Source of the DNA: Oscheius dolichura
Lineage: Eukaryota > Nematoda > Chromadorea > Rhabditida > Rhabditidae
Length of the DNA: 64,000 bases
Reading direction: 5' to 3'
NCBI GenBank assembly: GCA_932521035.1
Contig: OW051496.1
Location: 2,976,001 to 3,040,000, forward strand
The notes beneath the pieces were generated by a model, which worked only from the letters and a program-made list of their open reading frames with translations, did no database searches and was not told the origin of the DNA. Within the stretch, counting starts at the first letter, position 1. Each line of letters opens with the position of its first letter. This document shows, in pieces, positions 58,628 through 64,000 of the stretch. The position numbers were made by a program, and so were the translations under genes.

Positions 58628-59158
58628 TTGTATGATACGTTGGCTAGGGCTGCCAGGCGTTATTTTGTACGTAATGTTTTTTTCGTCACGTTACCTCCCC
58701 GAGGCTTTCTGTTCCTTTCCACCCCACGGACGGTCAGTCCCCATTTCTCTGCAGCCGAAGCAGCCGGCCGCGGTTGCTGCCGTGACAAAGGACAGGATCC
58801 CGACCTCAAGCCGGATTGGAGCACCGTGAGGCCGTACGCTCTACTGGATTCGACATCCTAGCCGGCCAGCGACTTCTATCAACAGAAGAAGCAACAACAT
58901 CAACGGTTATAGATGCGGACTCCCTCTCCCCGTCGACTTGCCCCCCTGGGGAGTACCGGCCTACCACCTCGCCGTCCCGCTGTAGCAGTTCACGAACTCG
59001 CGTCAGCACCCAGGAATAAGAGGTTTCCCTCGCGTGATACACGCTGATTATGGGAATAAACTTGTAAACTTGTAAACCTCCCCGAAAAATACATTTCTTT
59101 GTGAAATGCATTTATCTTTTGTGTTCATATTTTTACCCATGACGTTAGCTACATTTAC
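58628..59158 (+). mobile_element. 3' fragment of an RTE-type LINE, interrupted by an insertion
   Basis: 58628-58702 encodes RRYFVRNVFF.TLPP, the same C-terminal stretch as the larger RTE copy at 59236. After the insertion (58703-59075) the sequence resumes with AAATACATTTCTTTG and the shared 3' end CCATGACGTTAGCTACATTT. Orientation is opposite to the larger copy. Confidence 0.8.
58703..59075 (+). mobile_element. 373-bp SINE-like insertion with 10-bp target site duplication
   Basis: ACCTCCCCGA occurs at 58693-58702 and again at 59076-59085. The uninterrupted sequence is visible in the neighbouring RTE copy, so the insertion is defined exactly. The insert is GC-rich with no long ORF and ends in AATAAACTTGTAAACTTGTA, a short tandem tail typical of non-LTR retrotransposition. 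Confidence 0.8.
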
Positions 59159-59235
59159 CGACTTTTTTTCCTAGTACACAAGACGTCATCTCGCTTTATA
59201 ATTCGGTTGTTGGTACTTTTCTTATTTTTTTTACT

Positions 59236-61640
59236 GGTAAATGTAGCTAACGTCATGGGTAAAAACATGAACACAAAAGATAAATGCAGTTCTCAAAGAA
59301 ATGTATTTTTCGGGGAGGTAACGTGAGGAAAAAGACATTACGTACAAAATAACGCCTGACAGCCCTAACGTTGGCTACAAGTCTCGAATATAAATCGTTC
59401 CTGTCGAAGGAGATCCTGGTTCCGAGGTAGATGAAGTTCTTCGCGTAGGCTATCTGGTGACCGTCAACTTGGAGAGGCGATTCCCTTCGGTTTGTGAGGG
59501 CGAAGGTCTTCTTCTGGTTCACTTTCAGGCCTACGGTACTATACTCGGCGGACATAGATTGCAGCATCTCCTGGAGTTCCTGGGCAGATCGGGACATTAG
59601 GACGATGTCGTCGGCATAGCGGAGGTTGGACAGTCTGGAGTCGTTGACGTTGATGCCTTTCTGCTCCCAGTCGAGCCTTCGGAAGACATTCTCCAGGACG
59701 GCCGCGAACAGGGCTGGCGAGACAGTATCTCCTTGACGGACACCTCGTTGGACATTGATGTCGATGTTATCGCCACACGCCATGACTTTGACTTCAGATC
59801 TTCGGTATACGACATCCAGGACTCTAATCAGCTTGGCTGGCACTCTTTGTTCGTAGAGGGATTTCCAGACGGCGGCGTGTTCCACGGTGTCAAAGGCCTT
59901 CTCGAAATCGATGAAGACCATGTACAGCGGCTCGTCGTACTCTTCGGCTCGTTGGATCAACTCCTTCAGGACAAGAATGTGATCCAAGGTGGAAAAGCCT
60001 CTACGGAATTCGGCTTGGAGCATCCGGTCTCCAAGGATGGCGGTGAAGAGCTTGTAGACTACGGACAGGAGAGAGATGGGCCGGTAGTTCTTCACATCCA
60101 TCGGATCTCCTTTCTTGTAGAGAAGAGAAATGGCGGAGTCGGCAAGTCGGTCGGGCACGTCTTCGTCTTCGAGAATCCTGTTGAAGAGAGCAGCAAGCTG
60201 AGAAGGGATGATGCCTTTGATCGTCCTCAGCATATCATAGGAGATCCGATCCGGACCTGGACTCTTTCCAAACTTCAACTTCTCGATGGCCCTCTCGACT
60301 TCTCTAGGGAGGATCCTTGGCACTTCTTCGTCATCATTCATTACAGGCAGGGTCCGAGGCTGTTGGCACTGGTAGAGCTCGTCGTAGAAGTTGGCTACTA
60401 CCTTTCGGACGTCGTCTGGAGTCTTGGTGATCCAGGAGCCGTGAAAGTCGTGGTGTTGTCAGTTGATTGGAGGCAAGTGCCTTCCTGATGCTTCTTCCTG
60501 CTGCTACTGCGTCTCTAACCCGGGTCAGATGTTTCTTCGCCAAGTCTTCTTTCAGTGAAACACGGAGGGCCTTGTTCACCATGGAGAGCTCGATGATGGT
60601 GGCTCTGGTGACTCGACGATGGCGGAGTTCGTGTCGCTTCCGGAAGAGGTCGTCGGTCTTGGCGGATTGGTAGGAGGAAGGCGGGACGGGCGTCGATGCG
60701 ACTTCTGAGGCCAGCTGTATTGCTTCCACCAGTGTGCCGTAATTGGAGAGGTCTTGTTGTTCTGCCAGTTGTTGGATGGCAAACGAGAACAGAGGACGGT
60801 GAAAAAAACTCCAGTTTCGGGTGTGGCTTCGTCAAACGGACTCGTCTTCCTGCTATCGAGATCTTGGCAAGAAGGAGGCGGTGATCAGACGTGTAGCGGA
60901 GGCGGCCGATGATGTCGACGTCTTTGAAGATGGAGGGATCAGCACAGAGAACGAAGTCGATGGTGTTCTTCGTCTCCATATTCGGCGAGATCCATGTCCA
61001 CTTCCTCGACGGTCTCTTGGCAAATTGGCTGTTCATCAGGTGGAGCTTGCTCTCGGCACAGAAGTCGGCGAGCACCTGGCCACGGTCGTTCCTCAAACCA
61101 ATTCCATACTTCCCGATGTATTCTTCTCCAGCTTGGCCTGTCCCTATCTTGGCGTTGAAGTCGCCCAATACCAGCTTGCAGACCCTCGAGCGAAACCCCG
61201 GAAGCCGAACTCGACGAAACGACATCGGGGCCTGCAAAGCTTCGGCAACTGACTCCAAAGTTTCTTCGTAGTCAGCGTCGGTGTAGGGGCATAGACGGCA
61301 ACCAGATGCAGGAAGGCGGAAGGCATAGTCACATCCAGATATGAGACGCGCTCGGACATGGGATTAAAGGAGACGGCGGAGGCCCATCTCTTGTTCACCA
61401 AGAAGGCAGTCTGTCCGGCGCCGAGTAGCAGGTGGCCGGATTGTTGCAGAGTCGACGAATCACGGCCATTTCTTCTCGTCTCCGTCAAGGCAATCACGTC
61501 GAAGGGCACTTCTTGAAACGCGGCTTCCAGCTCGGCAAGGCGCGCGGGGGTCCTAATGGATCTCACGTTGAGTGTCCCCAGTCGGAGTTTCAGCACGTTG
61601 GACATAATACATTGCGCGGTTGTCCAGGCTACGAGCAGCG
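59236..61640 (-). mobile_element. RTE-clade non-LTR retrotransposon, frameshifted copy
   Basis: The order on the minus strand is an AP endonuclease followed by a reverse transcriptase. The endonuclease begins GTLNVRSIRTPARLAELEAA, with VIALTETRRNG, VLGDFNAKIG and YTSDHRLL (near 61605-60800). A linker follows, then the RT with KSPGPDRISYDMLR, NYRPISLLSVVYKL, FIDFEKAFDTVEHAAVW, QGDTVSPALFAAVLEN and the catalytic LRYADDIVLM. The reading frame changes near 61260, 60790 and 60470, so this copy is dead, though the RT core (60341-59253) is open. No zinc-finger ORF1 and no RNase H are seen, as expected for RTE. The 5' end is probably truncated near 61640. Confidence 0.92.
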
Positions 61641-61805
61641 GAGCTTTTTACAATTGCTAGGGTGGAAGTCCAAAAAAGGAACGACCGACCCAGACCAGAG
61701 CAAAAGTAAAAGTCGAATACTAATCGAGTAAATTAAAGTATTTAATAATGTTGATAAAACCAAAAAGTGTATAATAATAACAATGTTCTCATCGAATAAG
61801 TCGTA

Positions 61806-64000
61806 TCACTCAATTGTCGAACTACAGTACCCGTCGGGAGAAATGCCGCCAACAGTCGTGTTTCTAAATGCGCCGCAGCAGTTGACCGTTCCCGGATTGA
61901 TGTCATTGAAAGGTAGCCCTAGAATTTCATTTGTTTCAATTTCTAAAGGTCTGTGAGCTCACCTCCTCGGAAATATTGAACATAACACGGAGCAGCGACT
62001 TCAGACGAGGAGAGTTTCATAATAGAGGCACCGGAAGCTACAACTCCTCCAATTATTCCGAATACTGAAAATACAGTATACAAAAATCGAAAATCGTTCT
62101 GTAACCCTCTGTAACCATTCATCCTAGCTCTTGGTGTAAAACACGCCCAAATATCAACTATATACTATCAAACCATGACTTTTGCTTATTAAATGTTTCG
62201 GATGAAAGATAAATGACTTTTTCGTTGATAATTTTACTGCACTGACTTCTCAACAGCGGATATGTTTTTCTTTGGGCAACCAACTGATTTCCCCCTTGCA
62301 TTCTAGTGAAAATGCCGAAACTTTATCACGATGCTTTTATGAATGTGTTCTTTTTCTGCTCCATTACTTCCTAATAAAGCGTTCTGCTTTTTATATTTAG
62401 TACGGCTACTTGTTCGAGTCTCCCCCGGTCCCTGCCTTTTCAGCCATGATCCGCTTTTATCATTTCTCTACTTTTATCATCGAGCATCATTTTAGTCTTT
62501 TTTTCGCTCACCAGCGATGAGTTACCGGCAAATACTAACTGATACTCACTAAATATCTCAAATAAAGCATGGAAGAAGTTTTTTTTGCATTTTTACAGTC
62601 TGCCCCCGGCAGCTAAATGTTTCGCCAAAAACATAAATGAGTTTTTCTCTACTACTTTTTACTGATATTTACTTTGTTTACTTTTTAAAATGAACTCACC
62701 TATACAGAATAAGCTGGCAGCTAGTGCATACTTTGTATTGTACTGTAGTACCCTAAATCATTCCATTATCCATCTCTCCCTCCCTTTTCTTACTCTCTCC
62801 ACGTCGCTTTTTCATTATCTTCTTCATCCTTAGGAATATCCCCATTTGCCATCTTTTCTTCTCGTTTTCTGGCTCCGGCAATCATGTAGAGGTAGAAAAT
62901 CGGGGGAAGAATCCAGCTGGTTATTTTCATTGTCGAGCCGCCTATCTGAAGGAGGTTGGGATACTGTAGAATGGAGGAATAGACTTACCAAATCCATGAA
63001 AGGACCGAAATTTGGAAGGGAAAGGGCGACGAAGACAGCTAACCAGAAGATAACCGTACGGATCACGAATCGCTGCCAGCCGAAGGCTAAAATGGAGGAG
63101 ATATGGATGAAGTTGGATTGTTTCAATTGGGGAATATAAGGACAGGTGAAATCTTTGAATGATTCGTCCATGCAAATATAACTTGGTAGATTACTGTTAA
63201 AACCGCGAAAACTCGGTTCCCTTTAAAAAAAAAAGCCTAGTGTTCTCTGCGGCTCCTCCGCGAGTGCGTTGCTAGCTAAAAAAGTATAGAATCAGGTAAC
63301 ACAAACAAGGTGAGATATCATCAAAACCGAAGAAATCGACGTTTCTAGATTTGGTTACCCCGACCGGTAACCTGGTAACTAATTTCAATTGGTTACCGGT
63401 CGGGATGATAACCTCACCAGGTACCTCACCTTGTAACCAGGTCGGGCAGTTACCGGGTAACTAGTAGTGTTGGCCGAAAACCTCCAATAGAAAGTACTCA
63501 CTGTGGGGTATTTTGAAATATTCCTCACAGAGCTGAGTCATTGGGGAGAAGACGATCACAATCGTACAGAGAACATGTATCGCGATCATGGCATTCACCT
63601 AAATTTGAAACTGGTTTTATTTTAAAACAAGAAGAGAATTTACCGTCTGATGAGCCCAGGAGAGTTGAATTGACGGGATGATATTGTCTCCCAGGGAATC
63701 GCCGTAGACGAGGGAACCCGTGATAGATGTCAAAGCGTAGTACAAAACAATTACTGAAAAGGGAATAGTAAAAAAAGAAATTGGTTGTAGTTTAACTGGA
63801 AAATGAAGAAAAGAGAGTGTATTTGAACGTGGCCGGTCGTTTGAGATCGTGTTGGATGGTGGGGAGGACAGCGTGACCGCCGAATGCGAAACCAAGGGTT
63901 CCCAGAGCCATGAAGAACTTCTCCGTGTTGAATTCCGTATAGGCGACGGTCTGAAAATCTTCTTTTCTTATCAAAAACAACAAAAAAGTGCTGGAGCATA
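61806..64000 (-). CDS. amino acid/auxin permease family (AAAP, SLC36/SLC32-like) transporter, C-terminal part
   Basis: This runs off the right edge, so the N-terminus is missing. Visible exons encode FMALGTLGFAFGGHAVLPTI followed by QHDLKRPATFK (the family's signature loop), YYALTSITGSLVYGDSLGDN, IQLSWAHQTV, VIVFSPMTQLCEEYFKIPH, FWLAVFVALSLPNFGPFMDL and GGSTMKITSWILPPIFYLYM. A charged loop follows (PKDEEDNEKATWRE), then EVLQYNTKYALAASLFCI and FGIIGGVVASGASIM, ending in a Cys-containing tail at TGA (61806-61808). Junctions in the last four exons agree in phase, including a 41-nt intron. Family members are proton-coupled amino acid symporters of plasma or lysosomal membrane; the substrate cannot be assigned. 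Confidence 0.85.
63352..63470. repeat. quasi-palindromic GGTTACC repeat in a transporter intron
   Basis: Repeated GGTAACC/GGTTACC words with CCCGACCGGTAACC and its mirror GGTTACCGGTCGGG, in an intron of the AAAP transporter. It can form nested hairpins. Confidence 0.7.

Noticed and set aside
59733..60488. Plus-strand ORF of 251 aa
   Set aside because: Antisense shadow of the RTE reverse transcriptase.

Overview
The window looks like nematode nuclear DNA, most likely Rhabditida. It has protein-coding genes cut by many very short introns (mostly 33-45 nt) with T-rich acceptors ending TTTCAG or TTTTAG. Acceptor-like sites lie directly upstream of several ATGs, as expected for spliced-leader trans-splicing. 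The gene families also fit: receptor L-domain membrane proteins, an OSM-9/OCR-type TRPV channel, an RTE-clade retrotransposon. Gene names come from motifs read by eye; no database search was possible. Exon models were built by hand and checked for phase continuity where stated.

Layout, left to right. 1-4.0 kb: two minus-strand genes beginning with coiled coils; the second is a 13-exon P-loop GTPase-like gene. 4.3-18.4 kb: three paralogous 12-exon genes for single-pass membrane proteins with tandem receptor L domains. The first two (- then +) are head to head; the second and third (+ then -) are tail to tail. 18.8-19.6 kb: two small divergent genes. 20-21.3 kb: a FAXDC2-like fatty acid hydroxylase. 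21.9-27.7 kb: a TRPV channel. 28.1-29.4 kb: a kelch gene with a coiled-coil start and a doubtful middle. 30.3-39.9 kb: a QSOX sulfhydryl oxidase on the minus strand. Its 4.7-kb last intron holds a second coiled-coil/kelch gene on the opposite strand and a foldback element. 39.9-47 kb: gene-poor, decayed repeats. 47-51.5 kb: an unrecognised 103-aa gene and a PUF60/RNP-6-type splicing factor, both minus. 53.3-58.2 kb: a Salvador homologue (WW-WW-SARAH, Hippo pathway). 58.6-61.6 kb: two RTE retrotransposon copies tail to tail, one interrupted by a 373-bp insertion. 61.8-64 kb: an amino acid transporter running off the right edge.

No operon or pathway joins the whole window. The housekeeping genes (hydroxylase, TRPV, QSOX, PUF60, Salvador, transporter) are interspersed with fast-evolving families. 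Three signals stand out. A short coiled-coil module starts both the GTPase gene and a kelch gene. The head-to-head L-domain pair shows mosaic sequence suggesting gene conversion. Several genes or exons show possible breakage or unusual splice sites: a CG acceptor, GC-AG introns, and an in-frame TGA that a 42-nt intron could remove.
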